From assembly GCA_963762075.1 (NCBI GenBank), contig CAVXJC010000002.1, forward strand, positions 310,001 to 374,000: 64,000 nucleotides of DNA, in the 5' to 3' direction. The stretch is from JAOUEA01 sp963762075. GTDB taxonomy: Bacteria; Actinomycetota; UBA4738; HRBIN12. Below the pieces are notes generated by a model that saw only the letters and a program-made list of their open reading frames with translations, ran no database searches and was not told where the DNA came from. Shown piece by piece: positions 51,490-60,100 of this stretch. Position numbers and translations under genes: made by a program. Within the stretch, counting starts at the first letter, position 1. Each line of letters opens with the position of its first letter.

Positions 51490-52257
51490 ATGGCGACGCC
51501 GGCCGAGGTGCTGCAGGAGTCCGACGGACGTCGGGCCGGCGTCGCCGCACCGGGCACGGTCGAGTTGACGCTGCGCATCCGCCGCTTCAACCCCGAGGTA
51601 TCGCAGGATTCTTGGTGGGACGAGTTCACCGTGCAGGCGGATCCGTTGGAACGCCTCGTCGAGGTGCTGCACCAGGTCAAGTGGTACCACGACGGCACGC
51701 TGAGCTTCCGGCGGTCGTGCGCCCACGGCATCTGCGGTTCCGACGCGATGCTGATCAACGGGCGCAACGCGCTCGCGTGCAAGGTGCTCGTCGACGACGT
51801 CGCACCGAGGGTCACGGTCGAGCCGATCCGCGGCCTCGCTGTGCTGAAGGACCTGATCGTCGACATGGACCCGTTCCTCGACGGGTACAAGGCAGTGCTT
51901 CCCTACCTCATCAACGATTCGGGAGAGCCCGATCGCGAGCGCCTGCAATCGACCGAGGAACGAGCGCGGTTCGACGACACGACCAAATGCATCTTGTGCG
52001 CGGCGTGCACCACGTCGTGTCCGATCTTCTGGGGCGACGAGGGCTACATCGGTCCTGCGGCGATCGTGAACGCGCACCGGTTCATCTTCGACTCACGCGA
52101 TGAGGGCGGTCGCGAGCGCCTGAAGATCCTGAGCGAGAAGACCGGGGTCTTCCGATGCCGCACGACGTTCAATTGCACGGAAGCGTGCCCGCGCGGCATC
52201 CAGGTCACGAAAGCGATCCAGGAAGTGAAACGCTCGATCCTGTTCGACCGCTTCTAG
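51490..52257 (+). CDS. sdhB: Succinate dehydrogenase iron-sulfur subunit
   Basis: 255 residues. 2Fe-2S ligands are in RRSCAHGICGSDAMLINGRN and LAC; 4Fe-4S in CILCAACTTSCPIFW; 3Fe-4S in CRTTFNCTEACPRGI. These clusters pass electrons from SdhA to the quinone. Last gene of sdhCDAB. An IDH-family gene follows 27 nt later behind its own TATCGT box. Confidence 0.97.
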   Translation: MATPAEVLQESDGRRAGVAAPGTVELTLRIRRFNPEVSQDSWWDEFTVQADPLERLVEVLHQVKWYHDGTLSFRRSCAHGICGSDAMLINGRNALACKVLVDDVAPRVTVEPIRGLAVLKDLIVDMDPFLDGYKAVLPYLINDSGEPDRERLQSTEERARFDDTTKCILCAACTTSCPIFWGDEGYIGPAAIVNAHRFIFDSRDEGGRERLKILSEKTGVFRCRTTFNCTEACPRGIQVTKAIQEVKRSILFDRF

Positions 52258-52284
52258 ATCCTCGCTCGGCTATCGTTGCGCCCG

Positions 52285-53367
52285 ATGGCACATCGTGTGA
52301 CGTTGATCCCGGGCGACGGCATCGGACCAGAGGTGGCCGCCGCCGCCCGGCTCGTGCTCGACGCGGCCGACGTCGGCATCGAATGGATCGAGCGAGAGGC
52401 GGGCACGGCCGCGCTCGAGGAACACGGCGAGCTCATGCCGGAAGAGACCCTCGATGCGATCCGCTCGAGCCGGGTCGGGCTGAAGGGCCCGATCACCACA
52501 CCGGTCGGTGGCGGCTTCCGCAGCGTGAACGTCGCACTTCGTCAGGGGCTCGACCTGTTCGGGGCCGTGCGACCGGCCCGCGCGCTTCCTGGCGTGCCGA
52601 TCCGTCACGCGAAGGTGGACCTCGTCGTCGTGCGCGAGAACACCGAGGACCTCTACGCCGGCATCGAGTTCGAGCGAGGTTCCCCCGAGGCGACGGCGCT
52701 GCGCGAAGAGCTCCGTGCGCTCGGGGGCTACGAGCTGCGCGAGGACGCAGGCATCACGGTCAAGCCGATCAGCGTCAACGGAACCCGGCGCATCGTTCGA
52801 TTCGCGTTCGAGTACGCGCGCACCCACAACCGGAGGAAGGTCACCGTCGGCCACAAGGCCAACGTCATGCGATATTCCGACGGGTTGTTCCTGCAGACCG
52901 CCGAGCAGGAGTCACGCGAGTTCCCCGATGTCGAATGGCAGGAGATCCAGATCGACCATCTCACGAGCCGGCTCGCCAAGGAACCGAGCGATTTCGACGT
53001 GCTGCTGCTGCCGAACCTCTACGGCGACATCATCAGCGACCTCTGCGCCGGGCTCGTCGGTGGCCTCGGGCTGATCCCCGGCGCAAACATCGGGTGGGAG
53101 TACGCGGTGTTCGAACCCGTGCACGGAAGCGCCCCCGACATCGCCGGGCAGGGAAAGGCGAACCCGATCGCGATGATCCTTTCCGGCGCGATGATGCTCC
53201 GTCACATGGGAGAGCTCGCGGCCGCGGAGAACCTGGAGTGGGCGGTCGACCAGGTGCTCGAACGCGGCGAGGTGCGAACGCCCGATCTCGGCGGTTCGTC
53301 GACCACGATGCAGGTCGCCGAGGAAGTCGCGACCCAGGTCACGGCATGGGAGCACGGCCCGAGCTGA
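52285..53367 (+). CDS. Isocitrate/isopropylmalate dehydrogenase family, probably NAD-isocitrate dehydrogenase
   Basis: 360 residues beginning VTLIPGDGIGPEVAAAARLV. The substrate loop FRSVNVALRQGLDLFGAVRP has the Ser-x-Asn-x-x-Leu-Arg pattern of isocitrate dehydrogenases; LVVVRENTEDLYAGIEF, TVGHKANVMRYSDGLF and LYGDIISDLCAGLVGGLGL are the usual metal and NAD regions. LeuB would show a different ENTGG-type loop. The enzyme would feed 2-oxoglutarate into the cycle encoded around it. TATCGT lies 8 nt before the ATG. A paralogue lies at 55225-56349. Confidence 0.87.
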   Translation: MAHRVTLIPGDGIGPEVAAAARLVLDAADVGIEWIEREAGTAALEEHGELMPEETLDAIRSSRVGLKGPITTPVGGGFRSVNVALRQGLDLFGAVRPARALPGVPIRHAKVDLVVVRENTEDLYAGIEFERGSPEATALREELRALGGYELREDAGITVKPISVNGTRRIVRFAFEYARTHNRRKVTVGHKANVMRYSDGLFLQTAEQESREFPDVEWQEIQIDHLTSRLAKEPSDFDVLLLPNLYGDIISDLCAGLVGGLGLIPGANIGWEYAVFEPVHGSAPDIAGQGKANPIAMILSGAMMLRHMGELAAAENLEWAVDQVLERGEVRTPDLGGSSTTMQVAEEVATQVTAWEHGPS

Positions 53368-53451
53368 TCCAGGCCGGCATGTCGCTCAGTGTTCGTGCGG
53401 GTCTTGCGACTCGCTCTCGGGACCCCGACCGAGGCCACCGTCGTCGAGACG

Positions 53452-53619
53452 TCAACAGCCGGGCTGGCCGTGGTTGCCGCAGCAGCCGCCGTTCACGAGG
53501 CTCTTCGCGCGGTTCTTGAACGTCAGTGCGACCTTCTCGGCGAGCCCGTAGTCGGGATCCCGCCAGTTCGTGAAGAAACCGCGAACGTGCGTGCCGACCT
53601 GTTCACGGAAAGTCGCCAT
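53452..53619 (-). CDS. 55-residue Cys-rich protein (CCGNHGQPGC)
   Basis: A short gene: ATG at 53619, stop at 53452. The sequence starts MATFREQVGTHVRGFFTNWR, continues with a basic helix (AEKVALTFKNRAKSLVN) and ends in GGCCGNHGQPGC. The three Cys and one His could bind zinc or an Fe-S cluster. TAGCAT lies 8 nt before the ATG, the same spacing class as other starts here, which supports a real gene. I recognise the CCG-x-x-G-x-PGC type tail as something seen in small conserved bacterial proteins but cannot name a function. Convergent with the upstream IDH gene. Confidence 0.68.
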   Translation of the reverse strand: MATFREQVGTHVRGFFTNWRDPDYGLAEKVALTFKNRAKSLVNGGCCGNHGQPGC

Positions 53620-53627
53620 GGGGTTGC

Positions 53628-53633
53628 ATGCTA
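53628..53633 (-). promoter_or_regulatory. TAGCAT -10 box of the 55-residue gene
   Basis: TAGCAT on the minus strand, 8 nt from the ATG at 53619. It lies in the 74-bp gap between this gene and the divergent membrane protein at 53694. Confidence 0.5.
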
Positions 53634-53693
53634 CTCGGGGGTGGGCGCTGGAGGCTGCTTGGAACCGGGCACGTGCGGTGCGACGATGCCCCG

Positions 53694-54263
53694 ATGAGCG
53701 AGCTCCTCGAAGGCGCAGCGCCGGCGGGCGACGACTCGATCGAGAGCACTCCGATGCGACTCGCCGGGTTCAGTCTGACGGCATTCGCCGGGATGCTGAT
53801 CGGCGTGGGAGCCCTGATGCCGTGGATCCGCTCGTCGATCGTGGGCTTCCCCGATGAGCTGTCGCCCACGTACTACGGGATCGATCTTCCCGACGGGCTG
53901 GTCGTGCTCGTCACCGCCGTCGTCGTGCTCGCCGGACTCGCGATCACCCGCCTCACCTCGTCGCGCCGGGCGCGACGCCTCGCCACCGGCGCGATCATCG
54001 CCGGGTCGTTCGTCGCACTCTCGGTCGCCGGAGTTGCGGCGCTGGGCGCCGCCGGCCGGTTCGAGCCCGCCGTCGTCGACGACGTGCTCGGCGATCTCGA
54101 TCCATCGGGCATCGTCACCGCCGACCAACGGGAACAGATCGAGGAGTTGGTCGAGACGCGACTCGAAGCCGGGCCGTTCGTGGCCATCGCCGGCGGGGTA
54201 CTGGGCATCATCGGAGGCCTGCTCGTGCTCTCGTGGACTGCCCGCGCCCCGGCCGACGGCTAG
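53694..54263 (+). CDS. Four-helix membrane protein of unknown function
   Basis: 189 residues. Hydrophobic segments: LAGFSLTAFAGMLIGVGALM, LVVLVTAVVVLAGLAITRL, AIIAGSFVALSVAGVAALGA and GPFVAIAGGVLGIIGGLLVL. A 45-residue loop between helices 3 and 4 is acidic (DDVLGDLDPSGIVTADQREQ). No known family. Its stop overlaps the mdh stop by 4 nt in convergent orientation. Divergent from the 55-residue Cys gene. Confidence 0.68.
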   Translation: MSELLEGAAPAGDDSIESTPMRLAGFSLTAFAGMLIGVGALMPWIRSSIVGFPDELSPTYYGIDLPDGLVVLVTAVVVLAGLAITRLTSSRRARRLATGAIIAGSFVALSVAGVAALGAAGRFEPAVVDDVLGDLDPSGIVTADQREQIEELVETRLEAGPFVAIAGGVLGIIGGLLVLSWTARAPADG

Positions 54264-55183
54264 AGCTTCGCAAGATCCGCGCACTTCGCGCGGATACCCT
54301 CGGCCGCCTCCCTTAGCGCGGTGAGCTCGGCGTCGTTCAGGTCGAGCTCCACGATCTCTTCGACGCCCGTGCGACCGAGCGTCGCGGGCACGCCCACGTA
54401 CACCTCGTCGATGCCGTACTGGCCCGTCGCCCAGGCGCAGACGGGCACGGTGACGTGCGTGTCGTGCACGACCGCCTCGACCATCGCAACGACCGACGCG
54501 CTCGGGGCGTAGTAGGCCGACCCGCTCTTCAGCAGACCGACGATCTCAGCCCCTCCGTCGCGTGTCCGCTGGAACAACCGCTCGAGCGTCGCATCGTCGA
54601 CCAGTTCGGGCAGGGGCTTGCCGGCCACCGTCGCATGGCGGGGAAGCGCGACCATCGCATCACCGTGCGAGCCGAGCGTCATCGCCTCGACGTCCGACGG
54701 ATGCGCCCCCGTGATCTCGCTGATGAAGTAGCGCAGCCGCGCCGAATCGAGCACGCCCGCCATGCCGAACACGCGTTCCTTCGGGAAGCCGGACGACTCC
54801 GCAGCGAGGAACGTCATCTCGTCGAGAGGGTTCGACACCACGATGACGATCGCGTCGGGTGAGCCCGGCACGACGCTGGAGATCACCGAGTTCATGATCG
54901 CGGCGTTCTTGCCGAGCAGGTCCATGCGGCTCATGCCCGGCTGACGTGGGAACCCGGCGGTGATCACAACGATGTCGCTGCCGGCCGTGTCGCCGTAGTC
55001 GTTGGTCCCGACGATCGTGGGTGCATAGCCCTCGACGGGAGCGGCCTCCTTCATGTCGAGGGCCAGGCCCTGCGGCTTGCCTTCGACGATGTCGATCAAC
55101 ACGACGTCTCCAAGGGCTTTCTCGAGCAGCCGCATCGCGGTCGTCTGTCCGACGAACCCGCTGCCCACGACGGTGATCCTCAT
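54260..55183 (-). CDS. mdh: Malate dehydrogenase
   Basis: 307 residues, LDH-like MDH type. NAD loop: ITVVGSGFVGQTTAMRLLEK. The Arg-bearing active-site loop GFPRQPGMSRMDLLGKNA indicates malate specificity; VSNPLDEMTFLA and the catalytic His in TLGSHGDAMVALPRHATV are intact. Oxidises malate to oxaloacetate. A clear AAGGAGAG ribosome site precedes the ATG. Flanked by the two IDH-family genes; the minus-strand neighbour at 55225 lies upstream. Confidence 0.96.
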   Translation of the reverse strand: MRITVVGSGFVGQTTAMRLLEKALGDVVLIDIVEGKPQGLALDMKEAAPVEGYAPTIVGTNDYGDTAGSDIVVITAGFPRQPGMSRMDLLGKNAAIMNSVISSVVPGSPDAIVIVVSNPLDEMTFLAAESSGFPKERVFGMAGVLDSARLRYFISEITGAHPSDVEAMTLGSHGDAMVALPRHATVAGKPLPELVDDATLERLFQRTRDGGAEIVGLLKSGSAYYAPSASVVAMVEAVVHDTHVTVPVCAWATGQYGIDEVYVGVPATLGRTGVEEIVELDLNDAELTALREAAEGIRAKCADLAKL

Positions 55184-55224
55184 GAACGGCTCTCTCCTTC
55201 GATCATCGGTCCCTCGGCCAGAGG

Positions 55225-56349
55225 CTACAGAAGGCCGCGCGCGGAAAGCCCGTCTCGCACCGACAACCCGGCGATGACCGCGTCGGCGAACTGGAACGTC
55301 CCCGCAGGCGGACGATCGTCGTCAGGCTCACGCAGGTCTCGTGGCAGAGCGGCGCCCTCGGCGAGCACGCTCGCGACCGCGGCTTCGAGCTGATCTCCTG
55401 CATCGATCTCCCCCAGGTGGCGCAACATCATCGCCCCGCTCAACATCACGCCGACCGGGTTGGCCGTGTTCGTGCCGGCGAGGTCGGGCGCGGTGCCGTG
55501 GGTCGCCTCGAAGACGGCGAGCTCGAGCCCTCCGGCGCCGCCGAAGTGCCCGCCGGGGGCGACACCGGTTCCCCCGATCAACCCCGCGCAGAGCTCGGCC
55601 GCGACATCGCCGTAGAGGTTCGGCATGACGAGCACGTCGAACCGTTCGGGGGCCTGGATCAGCTGCATGCAGAGGGCGTCGATGATCCGATCCTCGAACA
55701 CCACTTCGGGAAACTCCCCCGCCACCCGACGCGCCACCTCGAGGAAGAGCCCGTCGCTGAACTTCATGATGTTGGCCTTATGGCTCGCCGTCACCCTCGT
55801 TCGACCGCGCCGGCGAGCTTCCTCGAAGGCGAAGCGCACGATGCGCTCGCTGCCACGTTCGCTGATCGACTTGATCGAGACGCCGGAATCCTCGCGGATG
55901 CGCAGGCCGGTGGCGTCCTCGATGAACCCGATGAGTTCCTTGACCGCGACCGTTCCCATCTCGAACTCGAGGCCCGTGTACATGCCCTCGGTGTTCTCGC
56001 GCACGACGACCAGGTCGACCGCATCGTAGAGGCTCGGCACGCCTGGGTAGAGCCGGCAGGGGCGAACGTTCGCGTAGAGGTCGAGCGAGCGGCGCAGCTC
56101 GAGGTTCGAGCTTCGAAGCCCGCTCGTGACGGGCGTTTCGATGGGCCCCTTGAGCGCAACGCGGCTCGAACGGATCGACGCGATCGTCTCGGCGGGGAGC
56201 GCGCTGCCCGTCCGTGAGAACGCACCGGCACCCATGGGCATGCGCTCCCAGGCGATCGCCACGCCGGTCGCTTCGATCACCCGACGTGCAGCTTCGATCA
56301 CCTCGGGACCGACGCCGTCACCGGGGATGAGCGTCACGCGATACGTCAC
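55225..56349 (-). CDS. Second isocitrate/isopropylmalate dehydrogenase-family enzyme
   Basis: 374 residues beginning VTLIPGDGVGPEVIEAARRV. The loop LRSSNLELRRSLDLYANVRP closely follows the NAD-isocitrate dehydrogenase pattern (Ser, Asn, Leu-Arg and LYANVRP as in mitochondrial IDH3). VVVRENTEGMYTGLEF and ASHKANIMKFSDGLF are conserved. The paralogue at 52285-53367 reads DLFGAVRP instead. The pair could be subunits of a hetero-oligomer or two enzymes of different specificity. It is upstream of mdh and divergent from citrate synthase. Confidence 0.86.
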   Translation of the reverse strand: MTYRVTLIPGDGVGPEVIEAARRVIEATGVAIAWERMPMGAGAFSRTGSALPAETIASIRSSRVALKGPIETPVTSGLRSSNLELRRSLDLYANVRPCRLYPGVPSLYDAVDLVVVRENTEGMYTGLEFEMGTVAVKELIGFIEDATGLRIREDSGVSIKSISERGSERIVRFAFEEARRRGRTRVTASHKANIMKFSDGLFLEVARRVAGEFPEVVFEDRIIDALCMQLIQAPERFDVLVMPNLYGDVAAELCAGLIGGTGVAPGGHFGGAGGLELAVFEATHGTAPDLAGTNTANPVGVMLSGAMMLRHLGEIDAGDQLEAAVASVLAEGAALPRDLREPDDDRPPAGTFQFADAVIAGLSVRDGLSARGLL

Positions 56350-56492
56350 ACCCGAACGTCCTCTCGATCGTGTTCGCCTCCGAGGCGACCGCCCGTTTTG
56401 GTCCGTCGCTCGGCCGCCGACTATCCTGTCAGAAGCCCGTTGGCTCGACGCGGGCCCATGGCGCGCGCTCGGCGCGCCACTCGACCAAGGAT

Positions 56493-57620
56493 GTGGCCAG
56501 GGTGAGCGAGAAGGGCCTTCGGGAAGTCGTCGCCGCCGACACGACCGTGTCCGACATCGACGGCGACGCCGGGCGCCTGTGGTACGCCGGCTACGACATC
56601 GCCGACCTCGCCGAGCACGTCAGCTTCGAAGAGGTCATCTACCTGCTGCACCACGCGCGACTCCCGAACCAGGACGAGCTCGACGAGCTGAACGAGCTGT
56701 TGGTCGAGAACCGCGATCTGAGCCCCTTCCTCACCCAGCTCATGTCGACGCTCGCCCAGCAGACGTCCCCGATGTCGATGCTGCGCACGTCGATCTCGGC
56801 CGCGTCCGCCTACGACCCCGACGGCTGGGACGAGTCGCCCGAGGCCCAGTACCGCAAGGCGATGCGCCTGATCGCGAAGACGCCGGCGATGATCGCCTAC
56901 TACGAGCGCATGCGCACCGGTTTGGAGCTCGTGCCGCCGCACCCGAAGCTTCCGCACGCGGCGAACTTCCTGTACATGCTCTCCGGCGACGAGCCCGACC
57001 ACGACGACGCCGACGCCCTCGACACCACGTTCACGCTCTACGCCGATCACACGATGAACGCTTCGACGTTCACGGCTCGCATCATCGCGTCGACCCTCTC
57101 GGACATGTTCAGCGCGATCACCGGCGCGATCGGCGCGCTCAAAGGCCCGCTGCACGGCGGCGCCAACGAGGAAGCGATGAAGATGGCGCAGGAGATCGCC
57201 GCGGGCGAGCCCGTCGAGACCTACGTGCGGGAGCGGCTGGGGCGCCACGAGAAGGTCATGGGCTTCGGCCACGCCGTCTACCGCACGATGGATCCGCGCG
57301 CGACCGTGCTCAAACAGCTCGCGCGCGAGGTGGGCGCTCGCCACGGCGACGAGCGCTGGGCCGACATCTTCGAGGCACTGCAGGAAACGGTCTACGAGCA
57401 GAAGCAACTCTGGCCCAACGTCGACCTGTACGCGGCCGGCGTGTACCACTCGCTCGGCATCCCGACCGACCTGATGACGCCCATCTTCGCGCTCGCGCGC
57501 ATGGCGGGTTGGACCGCGCACGTGCGCGAGCAGTACGCCGACAACAAGGTGATCAGACCCGGCTCCACCTACGTCGGTCCGCGCGACCAGGTCTGGGTGC
57601 CGATCGAGGAACGCTCTTAG
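56493..57620 (+). CDS. gltA: Citrate synthase
   Basis: About 375 residues, GTG at 56493 (a GTG at 56502 also gives the family's usual VSEKGLREVV start). Domains: DTTVSDIDGDAGRLWYAGYD, the His of PLHGGANEEAMKM, the second His in KVMGFGHAVYRTMDPRA and the catalytic Asp in PNVDLYAAGVYHSLGIP. Short type, as in Gram-positive bacteria. Condenses oxaloacetate and acetyl-CoA and completes the cycle block with mdh, IDH and sdh. Convergent with the lipoprotein gene 30 nt further. Confidence 0.95.
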   Translation: MARVSEKGLREVVAADTTVSDIDGDAGRLWYAGYDIADLAEHVSFEEVIYLLHHARLPNQDELDELNELLVENRDLSPFLTQLMSTLAQQTSPMSMLRTSISAASAYDPDGWDESPEAQYRKAMRLIAKTPAMIAYYERMRTGLELVPPHPKLPHAANFLYMLSGDEPDHDDADALDTTFTLYADHTMNASTFTARIIASTLSDMFSAITGAIGALKGPLHGGANEEAMKMAQEIAAGEPVETYVRERLGRHEKVMGFGHAVYRTMDPRATVLKQLAREVGARHGDERWADIFEALQETVYEQKQLWPNVDLYAAGVYHSLGIPTDLMTPIFALARMAGWTAHVREQYADNKVIRPGSTYVGPRDQVWVPIEERS

Positions 57621-57650
57621 CGCACCCGGCGCTCACCACGTCGGACGGCC

Positions 57651-58239
57651 CTAGATGACACCCTCGCACGAGGGTGCGTCCGCTGCTGCCTCCTCGAGGT
57701 CGGGGCTCGCGAGATCCTCGAACGACGCGCTGATGCCGGCCGCAGCTTCCTGCAATTTGGTACCGGCGGTCGCGAATCCCTCAGCGAGCGCCGCCGGGTC
57801 CTCGGTCGACAGGCCCTCGATCTCGGATCTCGCATCTCTGAACAGCACCACGACCTGCTCGAATGCCGCCGTGAGTGCCGTTCGCACCTCGTCGCCGTTT
57901 TCGACGTCGGGGGTACCCAGCGCATTCACGTCGTCGAGAAGCTGTTCCGTGCGATCTGCCGAGCGTTCCGAGGAATGACCCCAAGACCGTCTTCGACTCC
58001 TCAGGAGTCGGGGTGCCACCCGAGAAGGAATCCTCGAGCGCCGCGCTCTCGGACTCGAGATCGGTCTGGAAGCTGACGATCGCCGCGCAGAGCCCTTCGA
58101 TGTAGTCGGCGGGCGCGATGGCCTCGGCTGGAGCCTCGACCGATGTGTCCGCGCCGGCGACGGGGTCGTCGCCGGAGCAGGCGACGAGCACGGCCAGGGG
58201 AAGGGCAAGCACGATGGCACGGACGATCCAACGGCGCAT
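57651..58239 (-). CDS. Lipoprotein of unknown function, one frameshift
   Basis: About 195 residues if corrected. The start MRRWIVRAIVLALPLAVLVA ends in the lipobox VACSG. The first frame runs through YIEGLCAAIVSFQTDLESES and LEDSFSGGTPTPEESKTVLG. Near 57970 the reading moves to another frame and continues RSADRTEQLLDDVNALGTPD to EEAAADAPSCEGVI. The helical content and the paired Cys (GLCAAI, PSCEGV) suggest a four-helix secreted domain. No family recognised. The break is probably a sequence error because both halves have matching composition. Confidence 0.62.
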
Positions 58240-58337
58240 GGACATGCTCTCCTTGTCGAGGGTGCCGGGGAGCCTAGCAGTGCCCCGACCGATCCTCGTG
58301 CGACCTGGGCATCCCTGGCGGTTATCGTCGACCAAGG

Positions 58338-59070
58338 ATGGCGGTCATCGATACGTCCCAAGACGCCCTCGGTCGGGCGCTCCTCGATCACTAGGAGGGC
58401 CGGTCGGGTCGATCAGCTGCTGCTGGAGAGCGACGATGGTGCGATCCGCCCGGCAGACGTTCAGCCTGCGTCATTCTTCTCTCCCGTAGGGGCATGGCCG
58501 CCGTGGGAACGGCGCGTAGTGGGTCGGCTGTCGGTGCCGTCCTCGATCTGGGAGCGGGAGCCGGTCGCCACTCGGTCCACCTTCAGGACTGGGGACACGA
58601 GGTGACTGCCGTCGATGCGTCGCCGGGCGCCGTTGCCGTCTGCCGCGCTCGAGGCATCCGCGATGTCCGACTCGCCGATCTGAGGAGCCTCGAAGCTGAC
58701 CGGCGCTGGGACACCGTTCTCCTGATGTGTGGGAACCTCGGCCTCGCCGGGGACTGGACCCCACGCGAACGCTGCTGACTCGGCTCGCGGCGATGCACGA
58801 CGCAAGGGGGGCTGTTGGTCGGCGACTCCGTCGATCCGACGAGCGACGATCCCCTCGATCTCGAGTACGAGGAACGGAACCGCGAGGGAGGGGTTCCATG
58901 TCGGGCACGTTCGACTGCGCCTACGGTACAGGGACCTCATGACCCCGTGGTGGGAGCAGATCAACATCCCTCCCACGGAGCTCGAATCGCTCGTCGACGG
59001 CACGGGCTGGAGCTTGGAAGAGCGCCTGCTGGACGACGAGGGATACGCCGTGGTCCTTCGCCGGCTCTGA
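58338..59070 (+). pseudogene. SAM-dependent methyltransferase, several frameshifts
   Basis: Pieces in three frames form one class I methyltransferase. MAVIDTSQDALGRALLDH (58338) stops at a TAG; then LLLESDDGAIRPADVQPASF and SPVGAWPPWERRVVGRLS in another frame; then VLDLGAGAGRHSVHLQDWGH (motif I) and EVTAVDASPGAVAVCRARGI, followed by DTVLLMCGNLGLAG; then LVGDSVDPTSDDPLDLEYEE; and finally LMTPWWEQINIPPTELESLV to YAVVLRRL. At least four frame changes in 730 bp. It is either a decayed gene or a poorly called sequence. TATCGT lies 10 nt before the first ATG. Confidence 0.65.
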
Positions 59071-59148
59071 CATCGCCCGTCTCGCAGGAGTAGCGTTCGC
59101 GTACCTACGGTGCCCACCCCCGTTCAGCTCCCGCTCATGTTCATTGGC

Positions 59149-59154
59149 TAGCAT
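59149..59154 (+). promoter_or_regulatory. TAGCAT -10 box deciding the start at 59162
   Basis: TAGCAT is followed by exactly 7 nt and then an in-frame GTG at 59162. The ATG at 59153 lies inside the hexamer itself, so the GTG is the better start for a leaderless mRNA. Confidence 0.5.
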
Positions 59155-59161
59155 GCAACGC

Positions 59162-60100
59162 GTGTTCGGGAACCGGCCCCTTATCGCGGCGATCTCGGCA
59201 TTCCTCTGCGTGGTGGCCCTCGCTGGTTGTGACGGAGGGACCACGACGACCGCCCAGACCTCGGCGTCGACGATCTCCTCGAGCGAGGCCCCGGCTTCGA
59301 CCGGGGCCCCGACCGAGATCGCGAACGAGACGCCGACACCCAAGCCACCCAAGAAGATCCCGAGCACGTTCGACCCGAAGTACTTCGCTAGATCCCAGAC
59401 CGACGTGAACCCGTGGGTGCCCTTGACGCCGGGGCTCCAGACGGTCCGCGAGGGCTTCGTGACCGTGGGCACCCGGCGTCTTACGCACCTCCGCGTCACC
59501 ACCGTCACCGACGTGACGAAGGTGGTCAACGGGGTGCGCTCGGTGCTCGTCCTGGACCAGGACTTCGACGGTGGTCAGCTCAGTGAGCAAGCCATCGATT
59601 ACTTGGCCGAAGACGAAGGGGGAAACGTCTGGTACGTCGGCTCCTACACAGAGGCCTACGAGGGCGGGCAGTTCCTGAACGCGCAGGACGCGTGGCTCGC
59701 CGGCGTCAACGGAGCCGTGCCCGGCATGTACATGCCCGGTAACCCGAAGGCAGGGGCCCCTCCCTTCCCCCAGACCCAGGTCCCCGGAGTCGAGGAGACC
59801 ACCGCCCAGGTGGTCGAGGTCGGCCAGAAGACCTGTGTTCCGTTCAAATGCTTCTTCAACGTCGTGGTCATCCAGGAACAGAGCACCGAGAACAAGTACT
59901 GGGCGCCCGGGGTAGGGGGGATCCTCACGGAGCCACTGGCGGGCGAGGCTCAGGAGACCGAGGAGCTGGTCAACGTGAGGCAGCTCAGCAACAAGGCGCT
60001 GGCTGAGCTCAGCGCGGAGGTCCTGAGACTGGACCGGAACGCTGCCGACTACGTTCCGAGCGTCTTCGGAGGGTCCAAGCCCGCCGGGCGGAGCCGTTGA
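59162..60100 (+). CDS. Lipoprotein preceding an ABC exporter
   Basis: 312 residues from GTG 59162. Signal with lipobox: LIAAISAFLCVVALAGCDGG. After a Thr/Ser/Pro linker the mature protein has KKIPSTFDPKYFARSQTDVN, VLVLDQDFDGGQLSEQAIDY and NVWYVGSYTEAYEGGQF, a pattern I have seen in secreted proteins without firm function, and a Cys pair in KTCVPFKCFF. Its TGA overlaps the TTG start of the first ABC ATPase, so it is probably the surface component of that exporter. ATG 59153 is the alternative start. Confidence 0.75.
   Translation: MFGNRPLIAAISAFLCVVALAGCDGGTTTTAQTSASTISSSEAPASTGAPTEIANETPTPKPPKKIPSTFDPKYFARSQTDVNPWVPLTPGLQTVREGFVTVGTRRLTHLRVTTVTDVTKVVNGVRSVLVLDQDFDGGQLSEQAIDYLAEDEGGNVWYVGSYTEAYEGGQFLNAQDAWLAGVNGAVPGMYMPGNPKAGAPPFPQTQVPGVEETTAQVVEVGQKTCVPFKCFFNVVVIQEQSTENKYWAPGVGGILTEPLAGEAQETEELVNVRQLSNKALAELSAEVLRLDRNAADYVPSVFGGSKPAGRSR

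Noticed and set aside
49716..51890. A 724-codon minus-strand frame opposite sdhA/sdhB
   Set aside because: It is antisense to two enzymes with complete cofactor motifs. It shows no domain and only the base bias of a GC-rich genome.
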